Below are positions 44,202 to 53,138 of a stretch of 64,000 nt of DNA, piece by piece. A model generated the notes under the pieces. That model had not been told where the DNA came from. It made no database searches and saw only the letters and a program-made list of their open reading frames with translations. The stretch spans positions 1-64,000 of the forward strand of contig NZ_AUDJ01000027.1 of the NCBI RefSeq assembly GCF_000425405.1. The letters are read 5' to 3'. The stretch's first letter is position 1, and each line of letters begins with the position of its first letter. The position numbers and the translations under genes are program-made. The DNA comes from Ferrimonas kyonanensis DSM 18153. Lineage in GTDB: Bacteria > Pseudomonadota > Gammaproteobacteria > Enterobacterales > Shewanellaceae.

Positions 44202-46130
44202 ATGCCTGTAATTACCCTGCCTGACGGTAGTCAACGTCAATTCGACAACCCTGTTTCTGTCATGGATGTGGCCCTGGACATTGGTCCTGGCCTGGCGAAA
44301 GCCTGTGTGGCCGGTCGCATCAATGGCGAGCGTGTCGATGCCTGTGAAGTGATGACCGAAGACAGCGAGCTGTCCATCATCACCGCCAAGGATGAAGATG
44401 GTCTGGAAATCATTCGTCACTCCTGTGCTCACCTGCTGGGTCACGCCATTAAGCAGATGTGGCCCGAAGCCAAGATGGCCATCGGTCCGACCATCGACAA
44501 TGGCTTTTACTACGACATCGATCTGGAGCAGAAGTTGACCCAGGAAGATCTGGATGCGCTGGAAAAGCGGATGCAGACTCTGGCCAAGACCAACTACGAC
44601 GTCATTAAGAAGAAAGTCAGCTGGCAGGAAGCGCGCGATACCTTTGAAGCGCGCGGCGAGACCTACAAAATCGAGATTCTCGATGAAAACGTCAGCCGCG
44701 ATGACAAGCCAGGGCTCTACCATCACGAAGAGTACATCGACATGTGCCGCGGCCCTCACGTGCCGAACATGAAGCACTGTCACCACTTTAAGCTGATGAA
44801 CGTTGCCGGTGCCTACTGGCGCGGTAACTCCGACAACAAGATGCTGCAACGCATCTACGGTACCGCCTGGGCCGATAAGAAGCAGCTTAAAGCGCACCTG
44901 AACCGCCTGGAAGAAGCCGCCAAGCGCGACCACCGTAAAATCGGTAAGGCGCTGGATCTGTTCCACTGGCAGGAAGAAGCGCCGGGCATGGTGTTCTGGC
45001 ACAACGATGGCTGGAACGTCTACCTGGAACTGGAAAAGTTTGTCCGTAGCAAACTGTCCGAGTTCACCTATCAGGAGGTCAAAGGCCCGCTGATGATGGA
45101 CCGGGTGCTGTGGGAGAAGTCCGGCCACTGGGACAAGTACGCCGACAACATGTTCACCACCGAGTCTGAGAAGCGCGAATACGCCATCAAACCGATGAAC
45201 TGCCCCGGTCACGTGCAGATCTTCAACCAGGGTCTGAAATCCTATCGCGACCTGCCGCTGCGAATGGCCGAATTTGGTTGCTGCCACCGCAACGAGCCAT
45301 CTGGCGCGCTGCACGGCCTGATGCGGGTTCGTGGATTTACCCAGGATGACGCTCACATCTTCTGTACCGAAGAACAGGTGCAAGCTGAGGTGACCGATTG
45401 CATCCGCATGGTGTACGACACCTACGAAACCTTTGGTTTTGCCAGCATCGCCGTTAAGCTGTCGACCCGCCCGGAACAGCGGGTAGGAACCGACGAGATG
45501 TGGGATCGGGCCGAACAAGGCCTGATGGATGCTCTGAAAGCCAATGACATCGCCTACGAGCTGCAGCCAGGCGAAGGGGCGTTCTATGGTCCAAAGATTG
45601 AATTTACTTTGCACGATTGTCTGGATAGAGCTTGGCAGTGCGGCACCATTCAGTTAGACTTCGCTCTTCCTGAGCGTTTGGGTGCCAGCTACGTTGCTGA
45701 AGATAACAGCCGTAAAACGCCGGTGATGATTCACCGCGCCATTCTGGGCTCTCTGGAACGTTTTATCGGAATTTTGATTGAAGAGTACGCCGGTCGATTC
45801 CCGACTTGGCTGGCTCCGACACAGGCCGTCGTCATGAACATTACTGACAAACAATCAGAATATGTTCAAAAAGTCGCAGAAGCTCTCAAAAATGCTGGAA
45901 TTAGAGTGAAAGCGGACTTGAGAAACGAGAAGATTGGCTTTAAAATTCGCGAACATACTTTAAAGCGCACGCCTTATTTATTGGTCGTTGGTGACAAAGA
46001 AGTCGAAAACGGCGAAGTGGCAGTGCGTACACGCGATGGCGCTGACTTGGGTAAATTTAAAGTCGAAGACTTGATTGCCCGCATCACAGATGAAGTCAGT
46101 GACCGTAGTCTGCAATTGCTGGAGGAATAA
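44202..46130 (+). CDS. thrS: Threonyl-tRNA synthetase
   Basis: A 642-residue enzyme, the same length as in E. coli. Domains are TGS (about 1-62), the second editing-type domain (about 63-225; [10 protein letters not shown]), class II core (about 243-535; [10 protein letters not shown], then [12 protein letters not shown]) and anticodon-binding domain (about 536-642). It charges tRNA-Thr with threonine. The ATG at 44202 follows TGGAGAG. Base composition and codon use change near 45590: the 3' part is clearly more AT-rich and uses AGA for Arg and TTA/TTG for Leu, while the reading frame and motifs stay intact. Confidence 0.96.
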   Translation: MPVITLPDGSQRQFDNPVSVMDVALDIGPGLAKACVAGRINGERVDACEVMTEDSELSIITAKDEDGLEIIRHSCAHLLGHAIKQMWPEAKMAIGPTIDNGFYYDIDLEQKLTQEDLDALEKRMQTLAKTNYDVIKKKVSWQEARDTFEARGETYKIEILDENVSRDDKPGLYHHEEYIDMCRGPHVPNMKHCHHFKLMNVAGAYWRGNSDNKMLQRIYGTAWADKKQLKAHLNRLEEAAKRDHRKIGKALDLFHWQEEAPGMVFWHNDGWNVYLELEKFVRSKLSEFTYQEVKGPLMMDRVLWEKSGHWDKYADNMFTTESEKREYAIKPMNCPGHVQIFNQGLKSYRDLPLRMAEFGCCHRNEPSGALHGLMRVRGFTQDDAHIFCTEEQVQAEVTDCIRMVYDTYETFGFASIAVKLSTRPEQRVGTDEMWDRAEQGLMDALKANDIAYELQPGEGAFYGPKIEFTLHDCLDRAWQCGTIQLDFALPERLGASYVAEDNSRKTPVMIHRAILGSLERFIGILIEEYAGRFPTWLAPTQAVVMNITDKQSEYVQKVAEALKNAGIRVKADLRNEKIGFKIREHTLKRTPYLLVVGDKEVENGEVAVRTRDGADLGKFKVEDLIARITDEVSDRSLQLLEE

Positions 46131-46133
46131 GCT

Positions 46134-46676
46134 ATAAAAGGCGGAAAGAAGCAAGGTCCGGCCAAGGACCAAACTCGAATCAATGGTGAAATTCGCGCTC
46201 GTGAAGTTCGTCTGATTGGTGTTGATGGTGAGCAAGCAGGTATCGTTTCAGGTCGTGAGGCCGCGGAACTTGCTCAAGAAGCCGGTTTGGATCTGGTAGA
46301 GATCAGTCCAAATGCGGAGCCACCGGTTTGCCGGATTATGGACTACGGTAAGTTCCTTTACGAACAGGCTAAAAACCAAAAGGAACAGCGTAAAAAGACC
46401 AAGCGGATTCAGGTTAAGGAAGTTAAATTCCGTCCTGGAACCGATGATGGCGATTATCAGGTAAAACTACGCAACCTGACTCGCTTCTTGGAAGATGGAG
46501 ACAAAGCGAAAGTTACGCTGCGTTTCCGTGGTCGCGAAATGGCCCACCAGGATCTCGGCATCAAACTGTTGAACCGTATTAAAGACGATTTGGCAGAGAT
46601 TGCAGTGGTCGAGGCTTTCCCTAAAGTGGAAGGTCGCCAAGCGGTGATGGTCCTCGCACCAAAGAAGAAACAGTAA
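46134..46676 (+). CDS. infC: Translation initiation factor IF-3, ATA start codon
   Basis: A 180-residue protein with the IF-3 N-domain ([36 protein letters not shown]), Lys-rich linker and C-domain ([24 protein letters not shown]). The full-length frame begins at an ATA codon at 46134, read as Met: the next codons give KGGKKQG, matching E. coli MKGGK. GGAGG lies eight bases before it inside the thrS end. E. coli infC starts with ATT, and IF-3 uses this to repress itself; ATA would serve the same purpose. A conventional ATG appears only inside the conserved N-domain, so it cannot be the true start. Confidence 0.93.
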   Translation: MKGGKKQGPAKDQTRINGEIRAREVRLIGVDGEQAGIVSGREAAELAQEAGLDLVEISPNAEPPVCRIMDYGKFLYEQAKNQKEQRKKTKRIQVKEVKFRPGTDDGDYQVKLRNLTRFLEDGDKAKVTLRFRGREMAHQDLGIKLLNRIKDDLAEIAVVEAFPKVEGRQAVMVLAPKKKQ

Positions 46677-46692
46677 GGCTTCCAAGTAATTA

Positions 46693-46727
46693 AATCAGCT
46701 CGGTCGCTGACCGGGCTGATTTTGTTC
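46693..46727 (+). terminator. Hairpin between infC and rpmI
   Basis: 13-bp stem AATCAGCTCGGTC / GACCGGGCTGATT (one G-T pair), 3-base loop, then TTGTTCG. It may reduce or adjust transcription into rpmI-rplT, or belong to the L20-responsive leader known for this operon in enterobacteria. Confidence 0.6.
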
Positions 46728-46769
46728 GCCTTGCAGTTCTATTTTTTTATTAACAATGCGGAGTTTCAA

Positions 46770-46967
46770 ATGCCTAAGCTGAAATCCAATAAGGGTGCCG
46801 CTAAGCGTTTTAAGAAAACTGCCTCCGGCGGTTTCAAGCGCAAGCAGTCACACCTGCGTCACATCCTGACCAAGAAGTCTACTAAGCGTAAGCGTCATTT
46901 GCGCTCCAAACAGATGGTTGCTAAGTCTGACGTTGCTCAGATCAAAACCATGCTGCCGTACGCTTAA
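46770..46967 (+). CDS. rpmI: 50S ribosomal protein L35
   Basis: A 65-residue, highly basic protein ([20 protein letters not shown], with [15 protein letters not shown]). The ATG at 46770 follows a GCGGAG site; the 16-residue longer frame is rejected. Middle gene of the infC-rpmI-rplT operon, with codon use typical of highly expressed genes. Confidence 0.97.
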   Translation: MPKLKSNKGAAKRFKKTASGGFKRKQSHLRHILTKKSTKRKRHLRSKQMVAKSDVAQIKTMLPYA

Positions 46968-46984
46968 TTGGGAAGGAGAGTTAA

Positions 46985-47347
<363 letters not shown>

Positions 47348-47366
47348 GCACTGCTTACCTGTCAGG

Positions 47367-47393
47367 AAAAAGGGACCCTAGGGTCCCTTTTTT
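47367..47393 (+). terminator. Terminator after rplT
   Basis: 12-bp stem AAAAAGGGACCC / GGGTCCCTTTTT around TA, ending in a T-run. Confidence 0.9.
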
Positions 47394-47423
47394 ATTGGCG
47401 GCAGAAAATCGTCATAAGCCGCC

Positions 47424-47459
47424 AAATAAAAAGGCCAGCATAAGCTGGCCTTTTTATTT
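47424..47459 (-). terminator. Terminator after the Lys/Ala-rich protein gene
   Basis: Perfect 16-bp stem AAATAAAAAGGCCAGC / GCTGGCCTTTTTATTT with loop ATAA, 14 bases past the stop. It is symmetric and may act from both sides. Confidence 0.85.
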
Positions 47460-47473
47460 ACCAAATCGCTATT

Positions 47474-47833
47474 TTAGCGTTGGCCGCGGGGCAGGGCATT
47501 GCCCTTATTTGAAGCCAGCTTTTGTGCCCAAAGTTGCTTGGGAGACAAACCGCCGTTGCCACTTTTAACCGCTTGGGGTTTGGCTTTTGGTGCGGCTTTC
47601 TTGGCCACAGTCTTCTTGGCTGGCGCTTTCTCTGCAGGCGCTGCTACTTCAGCTTCTGCTGCGCCGGAGCTCAGTTCCTGAGCCAGATCAGCCAGGTCGC
47701 CCAGTCGCAGTGACTTGCCACCATCAACTTTGAACCAGCTGCCTTTCTGCTCGATGGTAGCGGCTTTGCCATGTTTCTTAAGGTACGCATCGTTAAATTG
47801 CTGCAGTACCTCTTCCTTGTTTAATTTGGACAT
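47474..47833 (-). CDS. Small protein with a histone H1-like Lys/Ala/Pro tail
   Basis: A 119-residue protein. Residues 1-55 look folded (KEEVLQQFNDAYLKKHGKAA, then GSWFKVDGGKSLRLGDL). Residues 57-95 are low-complexity, with repeats of AEKAPAKK, VAKKAAPKAK type as in bacterial histone H1-like proteins. A short basic end (SPKQLWAQKLASNKGNALPRGQR) follows. I do not recognise the family; nucleic-acid binding is plausible from composition. Its own promoter must lie in the 300 bases upstream. It sits between rplT and the Nif3 gene, facing rplT. Confidence 0.7.
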   Translation of the reverse strand: MSKLNKEEVLQQFNDAYLKKHGKAATIEQKGSWFKVDGGKSLRLGDLADLAQELSSGAAEAEVAAPAEKAPAKKTVAKKAAPKAKPQAVKSGNGGLSPKQLWAQKLASNKGNALPRGQR

Positions 47834-48130
47834 GTGTTATTAAACCTTTGTCATTAAGCCGACTCGGGCCGGTATTAAAGCTAGTCTTTATACCGATTCT
47901 GCAGCTATTTGTCTAATTTTTGCAGTAAAAACGCATCAAAACTGAGAGCGAAACGGGTTATTACCTAAGTTGGTTAAAAGAGCGGCTGATGCCTTTAAAA
48001 CTAAAGGAACGAGCTCAATTTCACTTATTCTGCAACCGGGCTCAATTCTAATTCCGCAGCGCCTAAACAGTGGCAATCCCTTTCAGTCCGGTTACACTGT
48101 ATGCCTGCCGTACACTCAACGAGAGATCCC

Positions 48131-48886
48131 ATGAAACGCACTCAACTGCTGGCCCACCTGGAAGGCTTACTCCAACCCTGGAACGTGAAAGATTACGCCC
48201 CCAACGGCCTGCAGGTCGAAGGGCGCGAGGAGATTCAGCACATCGTGACGGCGGTGACCGCCAGTCAGTCGGTCATCGACCGGGCGGTGGCGCTAAACGC
48301 CGACATGGTACTGGTGCACCATGGTTATTTCTGGAAGGGGGAGGCACCGGAGATCACCGGCATGAAACACAAGCGCCTGCGGGCACTGTTGGTGAACGAC
48401 ATCAACCTGGTGGGCTACCACTTGCCATTGGATATTCACCCGACCCTGGGTAATAACGCCCAGTTGGCTAAAGCCCTGGGCCTGACCATCACCGGCCCCA
48501 TGGAAGCGGGTAATGAGCACTCGGTTGCGGTCTGTGCTCGATTGGACCCGCCCGTCAGTGGCCAAGAGTTGGCCAAGCGCATCGAAACCGTTCTGGGGCG
48601 AGCGCCGTTGCACATCAAGGGCCACGATCGGCTCATCAGCAGCCTGGGTATTTGCAGCGGCGGTGCTCAGGATTACATCGACCTGGCCGCGGCTCGTGGC
48701 CTGGATGGGTACCTGTCCGGAGAGGTCTCTGAGCGCACCTATTACAGCGCTACCGAGCAAGGCATCGATTACTTTGCTGCCGGGCACCATGCGACCGAGC
48801 GAGGCGGCATTCAGGCACTGGGCAGCCACCTGGCGAACGAGTTTAATCTTCAGATCAGCTTTGTGGACACCGATAATCCGGTCTAA
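48131..48886 (+). CDS. Nif3/YbgI-like dinuclear metal-centre protein
   Basis: A 251-residue protein of the NIF3 family. VHHGYFWKG near 66 and GYHLPLDIHP near 95-105 supply metal-binding His/Asp, and AAGHHATERGG near 220 completes the site. Often annotated as type 2 GTP cyclohydrolase, though the in vivo role is not settled. The start chosen (MKRTQLLAHLEGL) matches YbgI; ten extra in-frame codons upstream are rejected. GAGAGATCCC lies upstream. Monocistronic, with a terminator shortly after. Confidence 0.88.
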   Translation: MKRTQLLAHLEGLLQPWNVKDYAPNGLQVEGREEIQHIVTAVTASQSVIDRAVALNADMVLVHHGYFWKGEAPEITGMKHKRLRALLVNDINLVGYHLPLDIHPTLGNNAQLAKALGLTITGPMEAGNEHSVAVCARLDPPVSGQELAKRIETVLGRAPLHIKGHDRLISSLGICSGGAQDYIDLAAARGLDGYLSGEVSERTYYSATEQGIDYFAAGHHATERGGIQALGSHLANEFNLQISFVDTDNPV

Positions 48887-48903
48887 CGGCACCAGCAGCA
48901 CAT

Positions 48904-48930
48904 TAAAAAAGGGCGCCTTGAGGCGCCCTT
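48904..48930. terminator. Terminator between Nif3 gene and ttcA
   Basis: 10-bp stem AAGGGCGCCT / AGGCGCCCTT around TG. The T-run (six T) is on the minus strand, so it ends ttcA strongly and probably the Nif3 gene weakly. Confidence 0.8.
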
Positions 48931-48949
48931 AGTGTGTTCTCGGCCGTGA

Positions 48950-49876
48950 TCATGGCTGATACAGGTTGACCACATCGATGCGGCTGGCTTCATCGAGATC
49001 GATGTGGCCGCTGTTGGCACTGTCAAAGAAATCGAACGCCGGCAGATCCGCTTCGGCCACTTCACCGCTGGGCTTGGCGTTCGGATCGGCGCTCAGACTT
49101 TGAAAATCAAAGAGCTGCCGGTCGACCAGTTGCGACGGGGCCACGTTCTGCATGGCGGTAAAGATGGTCTCAATCCGGCCGGGGAATTGTTTGTCCCACA
49201 GATTGAGCATCTCTTTAACCTGCTTGCGCTTGAGGTTCTCCTGAGAGCCGCACAGGTTACAGGGAATGATCGGAAACGCTTTCATGCTGGCGTATTCGGC
49301 GATGTCCTTCTCTCGAGCGTAAGCCAGTGGCCGAATCACCACGTTGGCGCCATCGTCGGAGCGCAGTTTTGGCGGCATCGACTTGAGCTTACCGCCAAAG
49401 AACATATTCAGGAACAGGGTTTCCACCATGTCATCACGGTGGTGACCCAGGGCAATCTTAGTGGCCCCAATACGTTGCGCAAACCCATACAGGGTGCCGC
49501 GGCGCAGGCGAGAGCACAGGGAGCAGGTGGTTTTACCTTCCGGAATCTTATCTTTAACGATGGAATAGGTGTCCTTCTCCAGGATATGGTAAGCCACACC
49601 CAGGCTATCGAGGTAAGCAGGAAGGATCTCTTCGGGGAACCCTGGTTGCTTTTGATCCAGGTTGACCGCCACCAGTTTAAAATCCACTGGCGCTCGGTGC
49701 TGCAGATTCAACAGAATGTCCAGCATGGTGTAACTGTCCTTGCCTCCGGACAGACATACCATGACGACATCGCCGTCTTCGATCATCTTGTAATCTTCAA
49801 TTGCAGAGCCCACTTCGCGTCGCAGACGCTTCTGCAATTTATTCAGACGGGTTTTCTGTTTCTGACTCAGTTCCAC
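48950..49876 (-). CDS. ttcA: tRNA 2-thiocytidine(32) synthetase TtcA
   Basis: A 308-residue PP-loop ATPase. SGGKDS is near residues 44-49. Cluster cysteines occur in CSLCSR (about 120) and CNLCGS (about 208). TtcA adds sulfur to C32 of several tRNAs using a [4Fe-4S] cluster. It follows the fnr-uspE region on the same strand, as in enterobacteria where ttcA, uspE and fnr are near neighbours. The C-terminal tail is acidic. Confidence 0.93.
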   Translation of the reverse strand: MELSQKQKTRLNKLQKRLRREVGSAIEDYKMIEDGDVVMVCLSGGKDSYTMLDILLNLQHRAPVDFKLVAVNLDQKQPGFPEEILPAYLDSLGVAYHILEKDTYSIVKDKIPEGKTTCSLCSRLRRGTLYGFAQRIGATKIALGHHRDDMVETLFLNMFFGGKLKSMPPKLRSDDGANVVIRPLAYAREKDIAEYASMKAFPIIPCNLCGSQENLKRKQVKEMLNLWDKQFPGRIETIFTAMQNVAPSQLVDRQLFDFQSLSADPNAKPSGEVAEADLPAFDFFDSANSGHIDLDEASRIDVVNLYQP

Positions 49877-49950
49877 TCAATACCTCGAAATGCCACAAAT
49901 GGGGCTGGCATTATTCCAGCATCGGTAAACCTGGTAAAGAGGCGAGCACA

Positions 49951-49973
49951 AAAAAACGCGGCCTAAGCCGCGT
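49951..49973 (-). terminator. Terminator after uspE1
   Basis: 7-bp stem ACGCGGC / GCCGCGT with loop CTAA and a run of seven T on the minus strand, 49 bases past the uspE1 stop. Confidence 0.8.
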
Positions 49974-50022
49974 CATTACCGGGTTTGAACGGATTACCCC
50001 TCTGTCGAGGTCAACACCCGCC

Positions 50023-50949
50023 TCAGTCGGCCAGGGGGCAAACAAAATTGGCCGGTTTAAAGGCCACCAGATCGCACTCCAGGCTGTCAATGACGTGTTC
50101 GGCGGTATTGCCGATCAACGCGGCAGACAATCCGCTTCGACCCACGGTGCCCAGCATCACCAGTTCGGCATTCAGCTCTCGAGCCAGGTCGGGAATCACA
50201 TCTTCCGGCAGCCCCTCGAGCACATGGCAGTGGCTGTCATCGATGTCGTACTTGGCTGCCAGCTCAGCAATCCGGGCCTGATGGTGCTGTTTGATGGACT
50301 GGTTGTAAGCGTGGGCATCGAAGTCGGGCAGCTCGATGGCAATGTTCACCGGCGTCCCCGGATAACCGTTGACCAGGTGCACCTGAGCATCGATGATGCC
50401 GGCCAGGGTGACCGCCTTACTGACGATGCGCTCATTGAGCTCCTTGTGGTCTTCATCATCGGCGGCCACATTGACGGCGGCCAGGATGTTGCCCTTCGCC
50501 GGCCAGTCGTTTTCTTTGACCAACAATACCGGCACCGGTGCCTTGCGCAACAGATGCCAGTCGGTGGGCGTGAAGATCACCGATTTCAGTTTATCGTGGG
50601 CGTGGGTGCTCTTGATGATGTAGGCAACGTCGTTGTTGAGGACGTGGTTGATGATGCTTTCAAACGGCCGGTTATGCCAGACCACTTCAAAGTCCACATC
50701 AATCCCCTCGGCTTTGAGAGGCTCTGCCAACTGTTCCAGCCATTTTTGCCGCTGCAACACGACGCCGTTACGCATCGCATCCCGCTCTTCCTGGGACAAC
50801 ATGGAGGTCATCTCATAAGAGAAGTCAAAAATACTGAGAAACAGGGTCAAACGGGTACCGGCGCAGCGCGCCAGATGTGCGGCTCGGGCCAGGGCCGGCT
50901 GCTCATCGCGGCTGGGGTCGATTACCACAAGAAGTTTGTCGCTGCTCAT
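50023..50949 (-). CDS. uspE: Universal stress protein UspE, copy 1
   Basis: A 308-residue tandem-UspA protein. Two Usp domains (about 1-150 and 155-300) have the typical starts LLVVIDPS and GNILAAVNV and the ATP-loop-like GTVGRSGL in the second. E. coli UspE is linked to motility, aggregation and stress survival. It is strongly similar to the next gene upstream by eye (for example identical FTPTDWHL and KAPVPVLLVK). The start has AGGAGAG. A predicted Fnr box lies 59 bases upstream. Confidence 0.9.
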   Translation of the reverse strand: MSSDKLLVVIDPSRDEQPALARAAHLARCAGTRLTLFLSIFDFSYEMTSMLSQEERDAMRNGVVLQRQKWLEQLAEPLKAEGIDVDFEVVWHNRPFESIINHVLNNDVAYIIKSTHAHDKLKSVIFTPTDWHLLRKAPVPVLLVKENDWPAKGNILAAVNVAADDEDHKELNERIVSKAVTLAGIIDAQVHLVNGYPGTPVNIAIELPDFDAHAYNQSIKQHHQARIAELAAKYDIDDSHCHVLEGLPEDVIPDLARELNAELVMLGTVGRSGLSAALIGNTAEHVIDSLECDLVAFKPANFVCPLAD

Positions 50950-51008
50950 AATACTCTCCTAACTGAACTCCCTCACCGTCATCGTGGCACGGGGGTGAGG
51001 AACATTCC

Positions 51009-51022
51009 TTTGTTTAGATCAA
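51009..51022. promoter_or_regulatory. Predicted Fnr/EtrA site upstream of uspE1
   Basis: TTTGT-TTAG-ATCAA matches TTGAT-N4-ATCAA at eight of ten positions. Its near edge is 59 bases before the uspE1 start codon, in line with the sites before uspE2 and fnr. Confidence 0.5.
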
Positions 51023-51200
51023 AAATAGCGCCGTTGCGGTCCTGTGCAGCGGCGAACCCTTGATGGGTGCCTGCCACGGGCAGACGCCGAAAATCCGTTT
51101 CACTGAAGGGAGACGCCTTTCAGCTGAACTGGGGTGGTCAATAATTAGAGTACCACTTGTAGCTGAAATTCAAAGAGTTATTAAGTCAGCTATCCAAGAA

Positions 51201-51222
51201 GGCGGCCTGGTCGTCGGCCGCC
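51201..51222 (-). terminator. Hairpin after uspE2
   Basis: Perfect 7-bp stem GGCGGCC / GGCCGCC with an 8-base loop, about 30 bases past the uspE2 stop. No strong T-run on the minus strand. Confidence 0.45.
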
Positions 51223-51251
51223 GTCTAGGATGGCCCGGTTTCACATGTCGG

Positions 51252-52175
51252 TCAGGCCAGTGGCGACCGGAACTGATCCGGCTTTAACGCCAGCAGGTCG
51301 CACTGCAGGTTGTCGATGACCTGTTCGGCGGTGGTGCCAAGCAGCGTGGCAGTGATTCCCTGTTCACCGATGGTCCCAATCACCACCAATTCCGCATCCA
51401 GCAGTTTTGCCTGGCCAGAGATCACATCCTCCGGCAGTCCCTCCTTAACGTGGCAGCATTCCGGGCTGATGTCGAACTTGGCTCCCAGGGCTTCTACGTG
51501 CTCCTGATGGTGCTGATGCACCGACTTATTGAAGCGGGAGGAGTCCAGCGAGGGCTGTTCGATAAACATGTTCTCCGGTAAGCCAGGGTAACCGTTGACT
51601 AGGTGCACCACGCCATCGATAAGCGCGGCCAGATTTTTAGCGGTATTGACGATGCGGGTATTGAGCTCCTGATGCAGCGGGTCTTGTGAGTCCACATCCA
51701 CCGCCGCGATGATCACCCCCTTGGGTGGCCAGTCGTGATCTTTCACCAGCAATACCGGTACCGGCGCTTTGCGAATCAGGTGCCAGTCGGTGGGCGTGAA
51801 GATCACCGACTTGAGGGTGTCGTGAGCCTGGGTACTCTTGACGATGTAGGAAACGTCATGGTCGAGCACATGGCGAATAATGCTCTCAAATACCCGTACG
51901 TTCCAGTCGATCTCATAGTCAACGATCAGCCCCTCTTGCTGCAGCGGCGCCACCAGCCGTTTCAGGTGGCCTTCGTGCTTCTCCAATAGCGCCGCCCGCA
52001 ACAACTCTCGCTCCTCTTCGGACAGCAACGCCCGCTTTTCGTAGGAGAAGTTAAATATGGTCAGAAACAGCGTCATCGGCGCGCCGGTCTTTCGCGCCAG
52101 GTGGGCGGCGCGGTCCACGGCAGGTTGTTGTTCTCGAGAGGGGTCGATAACGACCAGAAGTCGCTCACTGCTCAT
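51252..52175 (-). CDS. uspE: Universal stress protein UspE, copy 2
   Basis: A 307-residue double Usp-domain protein paralogous to the gene at 50023. The ATG at 52175 has GGAGGAAAA upstream; a 13-residue longer frame is rejected. Compared with copy 1, blocks such as SVIFTPTDWHL are kept, while helices around residues 55-80 have drifted, so the duplication is not recent. It lies immediately downstream of fnr, the position of the single uspE in E. coli. A perfect Fnr-like palindrome lies 55 bases upstream. Confidence 0.9.
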   Translation of the reverse strand: MSSERLLVVIDPSREQQPAVDRAAHLARKTGAPMTLFLTIFNFSYEKRALLSEEERELLRAALLEKHEGHLKRLVAPLQQEGLIVDYEIDWNVRVFESIIRHVLDHDVSYIVKSTQAHDTLKSVIFTPTDWHLIRKAPVPVLLVKDHDWPPKGVIIAAVDVDSQDPLHQELNTRIVNTAKNLAALIDGVVHLVNGYPGLPENMFIEQPSLDSSRFNKSVHQHHQEHVEALGAKFDISPECCHVKEGLPEDVISGQAKLLDAELVVIGTIGEQGITATLLGTTAEQVIDNLQCDLLALKPDQFRSPLA

Positions 52176-52230
52176 AGCGTTTTCCTCCGGACAGGCCCGG
52201 GGCACTGCCGCCAAATGGGAATAATCACCC

Positions 52231-52246
52231 TTTGTTCTAGAACAAA
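52231..52246. promoter_or_regulatory. Predicted Fnr/EtrA site upstream of uspE2
   Basis: TTTGTTCTAGAACAAA is a perfect 16-base palindrome; its core TTGTT-CTAG-AACAA matches the Fnr consensus at eight of ten positions. The core's near edge is 56 bases from the uspE2 start. Confidence 0.55.
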
Positions 52247-52297
52247 ATTGACGCTTTCGCTAATGGGAATGCAGCAGGAGGGGAGGGCGAATGACAA

Positions 52298-52317
52298 CGC
52301 CCACCGAAAGGTGGGCG
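52298..52317 (-). terminator. Terminator after fnr
   Basis: Perfect 8-bp stem CGCCCACC / GGTGGGCG with a GAAA tetraloop, 13 bases past the fnr stop. The T-run is short. Confidence 0.65.
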
Positions 52318-52330
52318 CTTAAACAGGAGC

Positions 52331-53089
52331 TTAGCGGGCGATTCTGGCATTGCCTGCCAGATCAGAGAGTCGCTCGAGATCGACAATGGTGATGTACTTG
52401 CCCTTCACTTCAATCAACCCTGACTTTTGGAACCGTCCCAACAGCCGACTGATGGTCTCTACGGTCAAGCCGAGGTAGTTGCCGATGTCGCCACGGGTCA
52501 TGGTCAGGCGGAACTCTCGGCTGGAGAAACCGCGATTGCCGAAGCGTTTGGCTAGGTTGCTGATGAAGGCCGCCAATCGCTCTTCGGCGTTCTTCTTGGA
52601 CAGCAACAGAATCATCTCCTGGTCACCCATGATCTCATTGCTCATCAGGCGCATGATCTGCTGTCGCAGCCTGGGCATAACGCCGCTGAGTTGATCCAGA
52701 GTCTCATAGGGGATCTCACAGACCATGGCGGTTTCCAGTGCCTGGGCGAAACTCTGATGTTGTTCCGAATGGATGCCATCAAATCCGATAACATCGCCAG
52801 CCAGATGAAAGCCGGTGATCTGCTCGTCGCCGTTTTCGGTGATGGTATAGGATTTGATTGTGCCGGAGCGAATGGCGAACAAACTTTTCAGTGGTTCACC
52901 GGATTGAATGAGGATTTCACCTTTTTGTATCGGCTTTTTCCGCTCAATAATGGCGTCGAGTTTATCCAACTCATTGGCATTAAGAGTGAAAGGAATGCAG
53001 AGTTCCGACATGCTGCAATCATGACAGTGGATGGCACATCCACCGAACGCCGTCCGTTTTGCTCGATTGTTATCCAAGGTTCTGTACAC
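52331..53089 (-). CDS. fnr: Fnr/EtrA anaerobic transcription regulator
   Basis: A 252-residue CRP-family regulator very close to E. coli FNR (250). Cluster cysteines are present: [16 protein letters not shown] (18, 22, 25, 31) and the later one in AMVCEIP (about 124), so an oxygen-sensing [4Fe-4S] cluster is expected. The DNA-recognition helix region [15 protein letters not shown] (E-x2-S-R) specifies TTGAT half-sites. Start is a GTG at 53089, as an in-frame stop lies just upstream; the ribosome site AGGAAG is about 11 bases away. An Fnr-like box upstream suggests self-control. It likely governs the cco operon and other genes in this window. Confidence 0.95.
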   Translation of the reverse strand: MYRTLDNNRAKRTAFGGCAIHCHDCSMSELCIPFTLNANELDKLDAIIERKKPIQKGEILIQSGEPLKSLFAIRSGTIKSYTITENGDEQITGFHLAGDVIGFDGIHSEQHQSFAQALETAMVCEIPYETLDQLSGVMPRLRQQIMRLMSNEIMGDQEMILLLSKKNAEERLAAFISNLAKRFGNRGFSSREFRLTMTRGDIGNYLGLTVETISRLLGRFQKSGLIEVKGKYITIVDLERLSDLAGNARIAR

Positions 53090-53138
53090 CTGATTGGCTT
53101 CTTCCTAGGGTATGGTAAACCAACTCAGGCCTTTTTAG

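Larger units (their letters stand above)
50950..51251. other. Intergenic region between the two uspE genes
   Basis: 302 bases with the uspE1 promoter side and the uspE2 3' end. It contains the Fnr-like box at 51009-51022 and a GC-rich hairpin at 51201-51222. No gene is seen. Confidence 0.5.

Noticed and set aside
44157-45614. 485-codon open frame on the minus strand opposite thrS
   Set aside because: It is a shadow of thrS created by codon bias; no domain-like sequence or ribosome site.
46287-46676. Shorter IF-3 starting at the internal ATG
   Set aside because: It would remove about 50 residues of the conserved N-domain, which is present in frame back to the ATA codon with a good ribosome site.
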